DNA of 64,000 nt from Nitrospira sp. MA-1 (lineage in GTDB: Bacteria > Nitrospirota > Nitrospiria > Nitrospirales > UBA8639), in NCBI GenBank assembly GCA_032139905.1, contig JAQJDB010000006.1, positions 310,001-374,000 on the forward strand, given 5' to 3'. The notes below the pieces were generated by a model. The model was given only the letters and a program-made list of their open reading frames with translations. It ran no database searches and had not been told where the DNA came from. Below are positions 1 to 8,090 of the stretch, in pieces (position 1 is the stretch's first letter; every line of letters begins with the position of its first letter). Position numbers and translations under genes: made by a program.

Positions 1-991
1 TTAATTCAAATGGCCCGCGTTGGAATGTCCAATCCAATGCTACAATGGCCAAATTATCACCCTTCCGGGTGCCATAGTTCCCGTAAAATCCGGAACCACC
101 GACTTCTACTCCTAAAACAGGACTGAAGGCTATACGCCCGGTTACGGATTTACCATTATTATTGTCAAACTCGGTACTGCTTGAGCGGGCGGAGCGGAGT
201 CCGTTTGTTTGGTTGATATTGGACGTGTTGTTGGGATTGTCCTCGCCTCCAAAGGCGTTGGTGAAACCATTGAGTACATAGAACTCGTAATCCAGCTTTG
301 AGAGAGCTGAGGGGTAGAATGTGCCGTAGGCTCCGACACCCGGTTGGTGAAGAGTTGATGGGAGGATCCGTTGGTCCACGATGGGGCGTTCGGTTAAGTC
401 ACGAAGGGGGGCATCATGCAGGAGGTTGAATTTACCCATCGGTACAAGGATGATTCCTGCGCGAAGGTTGATGGGTTCCTGAATGAGATAATCGATCGTG
501 GCGAATTCCACGGTCAGCTCGTTCCCATGCTCAAATTCAATTTCTGCTGCGATTTTGACCCGATCACTGACATCTGCATAAATAAAGGGTACTAAGTGGT
601 GTTGGTCGAATTTACTGTTTCCTTGATTTTTTCGATTGAAGTATTCAATGTCCATGTATCCACCCACGATGGCTTTTGGGCTGGACACGAAAGGCCGGGC
701 ATAGATCAATCCTCCTGATCCTTGCATGGCAGAATTGGGTTTTTGACTCTTACCAAAATAGGTTCCAAGGTCTCGAACGTTCCTGGCTGTAGGAGAGACC
801 GGTTCGCCGTCCATCTGTGTTGCGCTTCCGCCTCCCCTCATAAGCTCTTGTACCCTTTGATCAACGGCTTTGTTGATCGCCTCTTGTTCCGCTGTCGTGA
901 GTTCTTCGGCTCCGGCGATGTTTTGAAAACCATACTGTCCGAACATACATGTCAAGGCTACTAGAGCCCCCATGAGCAATCTTGACTTCAT
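1..991 (-). CDS. Outer-membrane porin-like protein, 3' end outside the window
   Basis: The reading frame is open from an ATG at 991 down to the window edge (330 codons, no stop), so the C-terminus is missing. It starts with a Sec signal peptide of about 28 residues ending near AGA|EE. A Gln/Glu-rich helical stretch follows, then alternating aromatic/polar strands such as YMDIEYFNRK and FIYADVSDRVKIAAEIEFEH that look like a beta-barrel. A GGAGG lies 8 bases upstream of the ATG. It should sit in the outer membrane as a porin; the substrate cannot be read from the sequence. It lies 115 bp downstream of the Com-like gene, behind a Fur-box-like site, so iron-responsive expression is plausible. Other porin-like or carbohydrate-selective families remain possible. 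Confidence 0.75.
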   Translation of the reverse strand, partial: MKSRLLMGALVALTCMFGQYGFQNIAGAEELTTAEQEAINKAVDQRVQELMRGGGSATQMDGEPVSPTARNVRDLGTYFGKSQKPNSAMQGSGGLIYARPFVSSPKAIVGGYMDIEYFNRKNQGNSKFDQHHLVPFIYADVSDRVKIAAEIEFEHGNELTVEFATIDYLIQEPINLRAGIILVPMGKFNLLHDAPLRDLTERPIVDQRILPSTLHQPGVGAYGTFYPSALSKLDYEFYVLNGFTNAFGGEDNPNNTSNINQTNGLRSARSSSTEFDNNNGKSVTGRIAFSPVLGVEVGGSGFYGNYGTRKGDNLAIVALDWTFQRGPFEL

Positions 992-1106
992 TGCATTTCC
1001 TCCAATCAAACGGATGGGGACTCAAAGGGTCCTCTGAGGTTATTGAGATAGTGTGGGACTCAAAGGCCCTCAGGTTAATAGAGAGGACAAGCGTCTCCCG
1101 GTTTCT

Positions 1107-1331
1107 TTATGAGGGAGTGCTGACAGGTGGTGAGGTCGCGCACAATTGGATGTCGATTTCGGAATCAGAGAGAGTAGAGAAAGGTATGAGAATAAGGCGT
1201 TTACAACGTTTGCATTTCAACTCAACCCCGGTAGATCCAATTTTTGCGACCAACTGACCACATTCACATCGAGCTTCAGAACATTCTTTTACGACCCCTT
1301 TGACCATGGTGTAATTTTGGCTCACCTCCAT
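1107..1331 (-). CDS. Com-like small zinc-ribbon regulator
   Basis: A 74-aa protein with a C-x-C...C-x2-C arrangement (Cys22, Cys24, Cys40, Cys43) and the segment VELKCKRCKRLILI. This closely resembles the zinc-binding core of phage Mu Com-type translational regulators (IEIRCPRCKR). In Mu, Com binds mom mRNA and frees its start site. Many chromosomal Com-like genes exist without a known target. The start could be the ATG at 1331 or the internal ATG at 1307; neither has a well-spaced Shine-Dalgarno. It is the first gene after a Fur-box-like sequence and lies just upstream of the porin gene on the same strand, so the two may form one transcription unit. Its role here is not known. Confidence 0.65.
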   Translation of the reverse strand: MEVSQNYTMVKGVVKECSEARCECGQLVAKIGSTGVELKCKRCKRLILIPFSTLSDSEIDIQLCATSPPVSTPS

Positions 1332-1345
1332 GAATTTGATTAAAG

Positions 1346-1359
1346 TTTAAACGTTTAAA
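1346..1359. promoter_or_regulatory. Perfect 14-bp palindrome beside the Fur box
   Basis: TTTAAACGTTTAAA is a perfect inverted repeat between the Fur-box-like site and the Com-like start codon. It could be a second operator or part of the promoter region. No regulator can be assigned. Confidence 0.35.
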
Positions 1360-1365
1360 TAATAT

Positions 1366-1380
1366 TGATAACTATTATTA
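1366..1380. promoter_or_regulatory. Fur-box-like operator
   Basis: The 15-mer TGATAACTATTATTA matches 12 of the 14 defined positions of the 7-1-7 Fur consensus (TGATAAT-N-ATTATCA). It lies about 35 bp upstream of the Com-like gene start in a very AT-rich stretch. A Fur-family gene lies 3.2 kb away. Iron regulation of the Com-porin unit is inferred. Confidence 0.55.
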
Positions 1381-1748
1381 ATATCTGTAAAGCGGGAGCA
1401 GTAATATCTCACTCGCCACAATTTGTCAAGCCCCGTTTATTCAGGGTTCAGTAACAAATATGGCCTATAATGCTAAATACGGCATTTGTCCTCTCACCTC
1501 ACCCCGATGACTAGCGCCGGGCGCGGTAGGTATGGCGAACGGATACTCACCAAGAGGGTGAGGTGTTTCCCACCCCGTTCGTGCTAAGCCCGAACCGTTT
1601 GATAGGCTATATAACAGGCTTGGCGAAGGTCGAAGCGTGGGCGGGATTTCATCACATGAATTGCCATTATGAGGAAGGGGTGATGCGGGGATTGGACCAA
1701 AATGGTCGACCAATCAGCGGGTTCTTAAACCTAAGGGGAGGTGAGTCA
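1381..1748. other. Intergenic region between the Com-like and lipoprotein genes
   Basis: No convincing gene is visible. There is an imperfect inverted repeat, CACCTCACCC near 1497 against GGGTGAGGTG near 1555, with a GC-rich centre; it could be a degenerate dispersed repeat. The open frame that runs through this stretch into the lipoprotein gene lacks a believable upstream start. Confidence 0.4.
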
Positions 1749-2369
1749 TTGTTTCCCTGTTGCAATACATCTCGTCATCTTGTTTGGGGGTCGTTGAGAG
1801 TTCTTTTTTTTATTGCGATTTTGAGCATGTTCCTTTCAGGTTGTGTCACATTGGGAGCTCAGAATGTGACCGGTGAGCCACGAGACCAATCGCTGGTATT
1901 TGGGGGGATTAACATCGAAACCATAGGGCCGAATCCCCGGCAGTTTCCTGCTCGGTTGCGTTTTTTTGATGTGATCCATGTCTCAACGCAGGAGCGAACT
2001 CGTGTCATGGTCGAAGCTGAGGCGCAAACATTCTCGGTATCCCTTTTTCCTGGGCACTATGAGGTTATTCGCTTGCAATTTAATGAAGGCCCATTTAGGG
2101 CGGAGGTCTCTGTCACGATGAGGTTTTATATTCCCGCCAATCAACTGACCTACTTAGGCACATGGCAGTTGAAGGTTGATACACCCCGGACTCAGCGGAT
2201 GGTCCGGATGGAGGTTCCCCAGAGAAATCCGAATTGGGAGGAAGCCTTTGAAGCTGATCCAATCCTGAAAGGCAAATCTGTTGTGAACTCGTTCCCGGAA
2301 CTTACCACTCACAAAGCCAGGATGTATGTCGTGGCTCCATTTCCAAAGGTCCCATACTTTTATCGCTGA
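1749..2369 (+). CDS. Hypothetical lipoprotein
   Basis: I chose the TTG at 1749 because a strong AAGGGGAGGTG lies just upstream and it places a short basic N-terminus before a hydrophobic stretch and the lipobox LSGC (residue ~34 is the lipidated Cys). The mature protein is about 170 aa and contains beta-rich segments (RFFDVIHVSTQER, FSVSLFPGHYEVIRLQF), suggesting an Ig/carboxypeptidase-regulatory-like fold. No family was recognised. It ends 43 bp before the ApbE gene on the same strand and is probably co-transcribed with it. The frame remains open upstream to 1563, but that extension would bury the signal peptide. Confidence 0.6.
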   Translation: MFPCCNTSRHLVWGSLRVLFFIAILSMFLSGCVTLGAQNVTGEPRDQSLVFGGINIETIGPNPRQFPARLRFFDVIHVSTQERTRVMVEAEAQTFSVSLFPGHYEVIRLQFNEGPFRAEVSVTMRFYIPANQLTYLGTWQLKVDTPRTQRMVRMEVPQRNPNWEEAFEADPILKGKSVVNSFPELTTHKARMYVVAPFPKVPYFYR

Positions 2370-2433
2370 TGATCCGGTTGTTCCCTTCTTTATCGTATGC
2401 TAGAGCAGTCGCATGGCGGCTATTAGGAATTTT

Positions 2434-3456
2434 ATGAATCAATCTTTATCCTGTCGTTTTGCCATTGTTTTTTTCTCTGTTGCACTTACGCTTGTAACTC
2501 TGGATGCCTGTCTGGCAGAAAGTGCCCTCATCAAGCGCAGTCAGATGTTGATGGGCACGGTGGTTTTTGTGACGGCGGTTGGAGAAGATGAGAGGAGTGC
2601 GAAGAGGGCGGTCAAGGCGGGGCTCGATGAGATCCGGCGATTGGAAGAGTTGCTGAGTACCTGGATTCCAACCAGTGAATTATCGAAGGTCAATGCCGCA
2701 GCGGGACGTGAATCAATTCAGGTGAGTCAGGAAACGTTTGAGGTCTTAACGCGATCGCTGGAAATGGCTCAACTCACGCAGGGCGGGTTCAATATCGCGG
2801 TTGGTCCGGCGGTCAAGGCATGGAATGCCAGCGGGGAAGGCCATGTTCCACCTCAGGAAGATCTGGTTGCGCTCCGCCCGCAGATTGATTTATCCCAAAT
2901 TCAACTGGATAAAAAGAAACGAACAGTTTGGTTAAAGCTGGCGGGTATGCAAGTTGATGTGGGGGGGATCGGAAAAGGGTATGCAGCTGACCTCGCTGCC
3001 AGGGTAATGCAGGCTGCAGGGGCGACGGCAGGCGTGGTTGCCCTGTCCGGAGATATTAAAACCTTCGGACGCATGCCGGATCAGCAGCGGTTTGTCTTTG
3101 GCATTCAACATCCTCGAAAAGAACAGGGGGAGGTCTTAGGACGGATCGAGTTGGAAGATGAAGCGGTCTCCACGGCGGGAGACTATCAGCGCTATTTCAT
3201 GAAGGATGGCGTTCGGTATCATCATATCTTGGATCCGGCCACTCTTCTGCCCGCTCGCGGATGTCAAAGCGTCACGGTCATAGCCAAAGATGGTGTGATG
3301 GCCGATGGGTTGGACACCGGCATATTTGTCATGGGTCCAAAAAAAGGCATGGCCCTCATTGAGTCATTGCCGGATGTGGAAGGGGTGATTGTTGATCAGG
3401 AAGGAACGGTTCTTGTCTCCTCCGGTCTGAAGGGGCGCTTGAGCCTTGACCCGTAA
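2434..3456 (+). CDS. apbE: FAD:protein FMN transferase, ApbE family
   Basis: ApbE enzymes use FAD to attach FMN covalently to Thr/Ser of flavoproteins such as NqrB/C and RnfD/G in the cell envelope. Family signatures seen: the VDVGGIGKGYAADLA motif, ALSGDIKTFG, YHHILDPATLLPARG and the Mg-binding MADGLDTGIFVMG near the C-terminus. The length (about 340 aa) is typical. The N-terminus is hydrophobic and ends in LDAC (Cys26 from this start), so it is likely a lipoprotein. The ATG at 2434 has TAGGA upstream; the ATG at 2413 in the same frame is an alternative. No recognisable flavoprotein target is encoded nearby. Confidence 0.88.
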   Translation: MNQSLSCRFAIVFFSVALTLVTLDACLAESALIKRSQMLMGTVVFVTAVGEDERSAKRAVKAGLDEIRRLEELLSTWIPTSELSKVNAAAGRESIQVSQETFEVLTRSLEMAQLTQGGFNIAVGPAVKAWNASGEGHVPPQEDLVALRPQIDLSQIQLDKKKRTVWLKLAGMQVDVGGIGKGYAADLAARVMQAAGATAGVVALSGDIKTFGRMPDQQRFVFGIQHPRKEQGEVLGRIELEDEAVSTAGDYQRYFMKDGVRYHHILDPATLLPARGCQSVTVIAKDGVMADGLDTGIFVMGPKKGMALIESLPDVEGVIVDQEGTVLVSSGLKGRLSLDP

Positions 3457-3480
3457 CAGTGGTCTCAACCTCAATCAATC

Positions 3481-3511
3481 AAAAAAAAGGAGGCATGAAG
3501 CCTCCTTTTTT
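3481..3511. terminator. Bidirectional rho-independent terminator
   Basis: An A-tract, an 8-bp stem (AAGGAGGC / GCCTCCTT) with loop ATGAA, then a T-tract. It lies between the convergent apbE and Spy-like genes and reads as a terminator on either strand. Confidence 0.9.
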
Positions 3512-3538
3512 ATTGAGCATGGTTGTCGAGAGGACTGC

Positions 3539-4198
3539 TTAGCTTGGTTTATCCTTGGAATGGTGGGAATACCCGCCTGGATGACCCTTCGTCATTCCGC
3601 CTTCTTTATACGAGTCGAGCCGGTCATGGACCGCTTGCATGCGAGAGCGTTGCTCATCCGTTAATACGGCCTTGGCGTCCCGCCCGGCTTTTACTGACGC
3701 CAGGTAAAGCCCGGCACGAATCTCATAAAGACTTTTGAGCTTTGATTCAACCGCGCCCAAATCACCTTGGTCATCCCGCAACAACTCGTGCAAATCCAAG
3801 CTGGTCAGTTGCATGTCGGCTTTCATTTTAATTTTTGATTTTTCAAAATCGGTTTTAATCGTTTGAAGTTTGGCGACCTGATCATCGGTAATGGCCATGC
3901 CTTCTTTGAATTTCAAAATGTGTTCAATAAATTCAGAGGCACTTTGATGAGGACCATGGCCTGATGCATGGGAGCTTCCTCCCGTGCCATGGACACCGGA
4001 CAGGCTTGTGCCATGCGGAGACTGGGCATGGCCATAGGTTCCGGTCCCGTGGGGGGAGGAGCTGTATCCGGATGAATGGTGCGCATCTCCTCCATACCCT
4101 GTGGCCAAACCCATCGCGGGGAATCCCAGAATGAGGGACAAAACACCGGACCAGAGAGGGATCATTCGTTTGTGGTTGGTTCTACCTTTCATTGTCAT
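3539..4198 (-). CDS. Spy/CpxP-like periplasmic protein, His-rich
   Basis: 219 aa with a signal peptide (ending near GLATG), a Gly/Ser/His-rich linker (residues ~35-85, with many GH, HH and PHG steps), then an all-helical domain carrying the LTDEQRSRM form of the LTxxQ motif. A second LTxxQ-like stretch is ITDDQVAKL. Spy/CpxP/CnrX-like proteins act as periplasmic chaperones or metal sensors. The His-rich tail SHHSKDK and the linker point to metal binding, which is inference. AGGAGG lies 8 bases before the ATG. It converges on apbE and shares its terminator. Confidence 0.75.
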   Translation of the reverse strand: MTMKGRTNHKRMIPLWSGVLSLILGFPAMGLATGYGGDAHHSSGYSSSPHGTGTYGHAQSPHGTSLSGVHGTGGSSHASGHGPHQSASEFIEHILKFKEGMAITDDQVAKLQTIKTDFEKSKIKMKADMQLTSLDLHELLRDDQGDLGAVESKLKSLYEIRAGLYLASVKAGRDAKAVLTDEQRSRMQAVHDRLDSYKEGGMTKGHPGGYSHHSKDKPS

Positions 4199-4524
4199 GT
4201 GAACAGCCTCCTTTCGCTATGAGGATAAAAGCTAGGGTTGAAGAAATAAGCTGACAGGTCATGATCTGTGAGTTCCCTGAACCAGCTCTTATTATACACG
4301 GGAATGGGGAAATGTGGTGCGTGAATCACTGACATATCTTAAAAAAAAGCCATGAAGCCAAGCAACGCTATTGGTATAAGGCTGTGCTCCGGCTGGAGGA
4401 AAGCAGTTGGGAGCGTGGGTGATTCAGCTTTTGCGCCGATAGATTTGAGTAACAATCTAGATGAGAAGTATTCGTTATCAATAGGAAAAGGCTGTGGACG
4501 AAGGGAGCGGGAAAGTCGGCTCAA
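4199..4524. other. Intergenic gap between the Spy-like and fur genes
   Basis: It contains the ribosome-binding site and presumed promoter of the Spy-like gene at the low end. The 61-codon frame at 4339-4524 has no ribosome-binding site and no recognisable content. I see nothing else. Confidence 0.4.
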
Positions 4525-4959
4525 TTAGGCGGATTGGCAGGTATGGCAGAGACCGTAAAGTTCGAGCTTGTGGGTTTGAATGGTAAAGCCGTTAATTCTT
4601 GCAACCTCCTCTTGTAAGCTTTCGATTTGGCAATTTTGAAATTCGACAATTTTTCCGCAGGAGGTACAAATGAGGTGATCATGATGACCCTTGTGGGACA
4701 CATTATCAAATTGTGTTTGTGAGCCGAAATGCCGTTCCTGCGCCAGGTCGGTTTCACAGAATAATTTGAGAGTGCGATAGATGGTGGCGAGGCCAATATG
4801 CGGGTCTTTTTTGGCGAGGATATGATATAACTGCTCGGCAGTGACATGCTCCATTTTGAGGAAAGTCGTCAGAATTAACTCGCGTTGACGAGTCAGTTTG
4901 AGACTGTTTTTTTGGAGATGATGCTTGAGTGTTTCGAGTTCTTTGACTGGTTTAGCCAT
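4525..4959 (-). CDS. fur: Fur family transcriptional regulator
   Basis: 144 aa with the standard Fur layout. The N-terminal winged helix (residues ~10-85) has the recognition segment IGLATIYRTLKLF. The C-terminal dimerisation/metal domain contains GHHDHLIC (His92-His95), CTSC (Cys98, Cys101) and CHTC (Cys138, Cys141). The HHDHLIC motif favours Fur sensu stricto over Zur, though PerR cannot be excluded from sequence alone. It would repress iron-uptake genes when Fe(II) is bound. A matching operator occurs at 1366-1380. It is divergent from the Panacea-like gene. Confidence 0.85.
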   Translation of the reverse strand: MAKPVKELETLKHHLQKNSLKLTRQRELILTTFLKMEHVTAEQLYHILAKKDPHIGLATIYRTLKLFCETDLAQERHFGSQTQFDNVSHKGHHDHLICTSCGKIVEFQNCQIESLQEEVARINGFTIQTHKLELYGLCHTCQSA

Positions 4960-5069
4960 AGTAAAAACTTTCTGAATGAAAGAAGAAAGATATTAAACCC
5001 CAATCGGGCTAAGGGGTCAAGAATTATTTTGTCTGTTTTGGCATTAATGAGGAAATTTAGGGAGAACGT

Positions 5070-5630
5070 ATGAGAAAACCCTCAGAAGTGACCGGTGACC
5101 GCGCTTTGCTCATTTATACGTTGCATTTGACCGAATCCATGGGGCTGATGAGTGACGTCAAGCTTCAACAATTATTATTCCTTTGTGAATTGCAAATGTT
5201 GGGGAAAGGATTGAAAGGGTTACATTTTGAATTCGTCCGGTTCCCTTATGGGGCCTTTAGCAAGGATGTGGATAATGACTTACTCTTCTTGCGTAGGAAG
5301 GAACGGATAGAGAATTTTGATGTGGCGGAACAGGCCCAGGGAGTCGTCACCTTGGTTGATCAGATAATGAAGGAACCCGAACCCAATCAACAGGTCATGG
5401 AAATTATTCACACGGTGGTTGAGAAATATGGCCCCATGGATACCAGCGCTATTATGAGTGCTGTGGAGGCAGTGGAATTAGGTCCAGCCGATAATCCTGA
5501 GCAAAAACTTGCCATCCGGGATATTTCCTTCCATACCATCATGCTGGTGCCTTCGCGGATAGAAGTGACCGAGGCCATCACGCTGTCACCCGCACAAGTC
5601 AAAACCTTGAATGCGGCGATGGGGTATTAA
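5070..5630 (+). CDS. Panacea/SocA-like domain protein
   Basis: 186 aa. The segment KLQQLLFLCELQMLGKG followed by FEFVRFPYGAF resembles the Panacea (SocA-like, DUF4065) core, in which KLQKLLYF and YGP are hallmarks. Such domains serve as antitoxins or chaperone adaptors (SocA delivers SocB to ClpXP; PanA neutralises diverse PanT toxins). Here no toxin-like partner lies on the same strand: upstream is fur (divergent) and downstream is a convergent HhH gene. AGGGAGAACGT precedes the ATG. The assignment is by motif only and divergent in places, so it could be a solitary regulator. Confidence 0.55.
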   Translation: MRKPSEVTGDRALLIYTLHLTESMGLMSDVKLQQLLFLCELQMLGKGLKGLHFEFVRFPYGAFSKDVDNDLLFLRRKERIENFDVAEQAQGVVTLVDQIMKEPEPNQQVMEIIHTVVEKYGPMDTSAIMSAVEAVELGPADNPEQKLAIRDISFHTIMLVPSRIEVTEAITLSPAQVKTLNAAMGY

Positions 5631-5704
5631 CGCCCAATCGGCTTTTGGATGACGGTGTATCCCTGCGGTATGGTTGTGATCGGTTAAGAGAGGCAACGAA
5701 ATTA

Positions 5705-5729
5705 CGAGGCCGAACCGGGTTCGGCCTCG
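5705..5729 (-). terminator. Strong hairpin, likely terminator for the HhH gene
   Basis: Perfect 12-bp inverted repeat (CGAGGCCGAACC / GGTTCGGCCTCG) around a single base. On the minus strand it is followed by TAATTTCG, a weak T-rich tail. It lies between the convergent Panacea-like and HhH genes. Confidence 0.5.
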
Positions 5730-5754
5730 GGCTTGTGCATCGAAAATTCTAAAA

Positions 5755-6081
5755 TCACTTGGTAGGTGATGTCTCGACAGGAGAGGCTGTTGAGCCAACG
5801 GTAAAGGTTTCCCGCAGCGCTTCCAGCCTGACTTTCCCCACGCCTTTGACTTTCCCCAGATCATCCAACGACTTAAAGTCTCCATGATCTTTTTTGTAGG
5901 TGAGAATGTTGTGGGCGATATCCTGTCCCACCCCTTTGACGGCCTCGAGTTGTTCCAGACTGGCAGCGTTAATGTCGATCTTGTTCACGTTGGCTTCTGC
6001 CCAGGGCAAGGGGAATAACAGGCCAACGGAAAGAACGAGAGAAAATAGGAAGGCCGAAACCTGTTGTGAATTTAGCATCAC
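5755..6081 (-). CDS. Secreted helix-hairpin-helix protein, ComEA-like
   Basis: About 108 aa. I favour the GTG at 6081, 8 bases after AAGGAG, over the adjacent ATG at 6078. An N-terminal signal peptide ends near WAEA, followed by two HhH motifs: INAASLEQLEAVKGVG and SLDDLGKVKGVGKVRLEAL. This is the ComEA C-terminal DNA-binding module without the long linker. ComEA binds incoming DNA in the periplasm during natural transformation; single-domain secreted forms occur in many bacteria and their exact role is unclear. No other competence genes are in view. Confidence 0.75.
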   Translation of the reverse strand: MMLNSQQVSAFLFSLVLSVGLLFPLPWAEANVNKIDINAASLEQLEAVKGVGQDIAHNILTYKKDHGDFKSLDDLGKVKGVGKVRLEALRETFTVGSTASPVETSPTK

Positions 6082-6246
6082 GGGACACGCTCCTTGGAAA
6101 AGGTTTGAAACGCGTCGTTGCACGTGGTACCCCCATGGGAACAGGCAACGAATGAATGAGTGCCAGGTTAGGGACGTGCACAAATTAGCGGCAACCTGTC
6201 GAAAAGGTTGCCTCGGAAATTCAAAACGCCGATAAAATCTGATGGA

Positions 6247-7809
6247 TTATTCAGCGTTGGAGGCAGGGGGTGTTGTCGGAAATTGATACAAGGTGCCGAA
6301 TTTCTGTCTGAGGTCTTGAATAAAGGGTTCAGGTGTCAGGGCTTGCCCTGTCACGCGTGTGATTAAGTCGGCTGCCGTATACTGTCGTCCCCAACGATGC
6401 ACCCGGTCATTCAGCCAGCTTTTCAAAGGAAGCAGGTTGCCTTGACTGATGCTCTGGTCGAGGTCTGGAAGATCCGTTTGTGCCTGCCGAAAGAGCATGG
6501 CCGCATACAGATTCCCAAGCGTGTACGTGGGAAAATAGCCAAACGCTCCAAAGGACCAGTGCACGTCTTGCAGCACGCCCTCCGCATCGGAGGACGGAAC
6601 GATTCCCAAATATTCCTGAATTTTGGCGTTCCAGATTTCCGGCAGGTCGTCAACGTGCAAGCGGCCTTCAATGATATCCAGCTCAATTTCAAATCGCACC
6701 ATAATGTGCAGATTGTACGTCAGTTCATCGGCTTCGACCCGGATAAACGACGGGGCCACTCGGTTAATCGCCAGGTAAAAATCTTCCGCACTGGCCTCTC
6801 CCAACTGTGCTAGAAAAACCTCTTGAAGTTTCGGGTAAAAATATTGCCAAAACGCGCGGGAGCGTCCCACGCAATTTTCCCACAAACGGGATTGGCTTTC
6901 ATGAATACCCAGGGAAACGGCTTCGCCTAATGGTGTGCCATAGTATTTGGGCGGTAACCCTTGTTCATATAGGCCATGCCCGCCTTCGTGAATACAACTA
7001 AAGAGACAGGAGGGGAGATCCGTTTCGAAAACGCGCGTGGTGACCCGCACATCGGTGGGATGGAAGGCCGTCGTAAAGGGATGCTCGGACAAATCCAGGC
7101 GTCCGCGTTGAAAATCGTAGCCCATGTGCTTGAGCACGAGCTTTCCAAAGTCCATCTGTGGTGTATGTCCATACGATTGTGTCAGGAGTTGGGTGTCGGG
7201 TTGAACCGGGGACTGTCGAATGAGGTCAAGCAGACGGATCAGCTCCGTCCGCAGTATGGCAAAAAGTGGTCGTAATTGCGCCACGGTCGAACCCGGTTCA
7301 TAGGTGTCCAGTAATGCATTGTAAGGAGAATCCGTGTATCCCAGGTATTCTGCCTCTTGTTGCTTGAGTTTCACGACCCGTTGCAAATTCGGGAGAAACC
7401 GTTGGAAGTCATTTGTCTTCCTGGCTTCCGCCCACACTTGTTGAGCTAATGAGCATTCCCGCTCAAGTTGGTTGACGAACGCCGACGGCAATTTTTTCGC
7501 ACGGGAAAAGTCCCGCCAGGTCTCGCGAAGGAGGGCGTGTGAGGGTTCATCCAAGGCGGATGCATACTGTGTGTGAACCGCGCCGGTTGAAAGATCCACA
7601 AAGGTTCCAAGCCGGGATTCCATCTCAGTCGAAACAAATTGGTCATGGGCTAGGGTTTGAAGGGTGGCCAGTTGTTCCGCTCGAACCGCTCCGCCACCAG
7701 AGGGCATATAAGTTTCCTGATCCCAGGAGAGCACGGCTGCGGCATCATGCAGGTGATGGATCTGTCGCAAGGTCTGTTTCAGGGGATCAAGAGCAGCGTC
7801 AGCGGACAT
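6247..7809 (-). CDS. Carboxypeptidase, M32 (Taq) family
   Basis: 520 aa from the ATG at 7809, which has GAGGAA upstream; a TTG five codons earlier is in frame but less likely. The zinc-binding HExxH appears as HEGGH (about residues 274-278) in CIHEGGHGLYEQG, and the N-terminal LSWDQETYMPSGG is the family hallmark. M32 enzymes are cytoplasmic metallocarboxypeptidases that remove C-terminal residues with broad specificity. Length and both motifs fit well. The gene appears monocistronic. Confidence 0.93.
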   Translation of the reverse strand: MSADAALDPLKQTLRQIHHLHDAAAVLSWDQETYMPSGGGAVRAEQLATLQTLAHDQFVSTEMESRLGTFVDLSTGAVHTQYASALDEPSHALLRETWRDFSRAKKLPSAFVNQLERECSLAQQVWAEARKTNDFQRFLPNLQRVVKLKQQEAEYLGYTDSPYNALLDTYEPGSTVAQLRPLFAILRTELIRLLDLIRQSPVQPDTQLLTQSYGHTPQMDFGKLVLKHMGYDFQRGRLDLSEHPFTTAFHPTDVRVTTRVFETDLPSCLFSCIHEGGHGLYEQGLPPKYYGTPLGEAVSLGIHESQSRLWENCVGRSRAFWQYFYPKLQEVFLAQLGEASAEDFYLAINRVAPSFIRVEADELTYNLHIMVRFEIELDIIEGRLHVDDLPEIWNAKIQEYLGIVPSSDAEGVLQDVHWSFGAFGYFPTYTLGNLYAAMLFRQAQTDLPDLDQSISQGNLLPLKSWLNDRVHRWGRQYTAADLITRVTGQALTPEPFIQDLRQKFGTLYQFPTTPPASNAE

Positions 7810-8090
7810 GAGCAGTTTCCTCAAAGAGTGGTAAAAAGTTCAGCGGATAACCGGACCACTGTAAGGCAGCTCTCAAGAAATTGGCAAGAAGCCTTCGCCG
7901 ATGAGTGAATAGAAATGCCGAATGGTGGGAGGCTGTGACCGTTTGCTCAGACACACAAAGACTACCGAACCAATGAGAGAAAAAATTAAGATGATAGTCG
8001 GGATGGGTTGCGGGAGGACAGCAGGGCAAAGGACAATGTGTGGGATGGAAGAACATAGTAAGGCGATGATTAACTGCAAGGGGGAACAAC

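Noticed and set aside
4339-4524. 61-codon minus-strand frame downstream of fur
   Set aside because: No ribosome-binding site and low-complexity content; likely chance frame.
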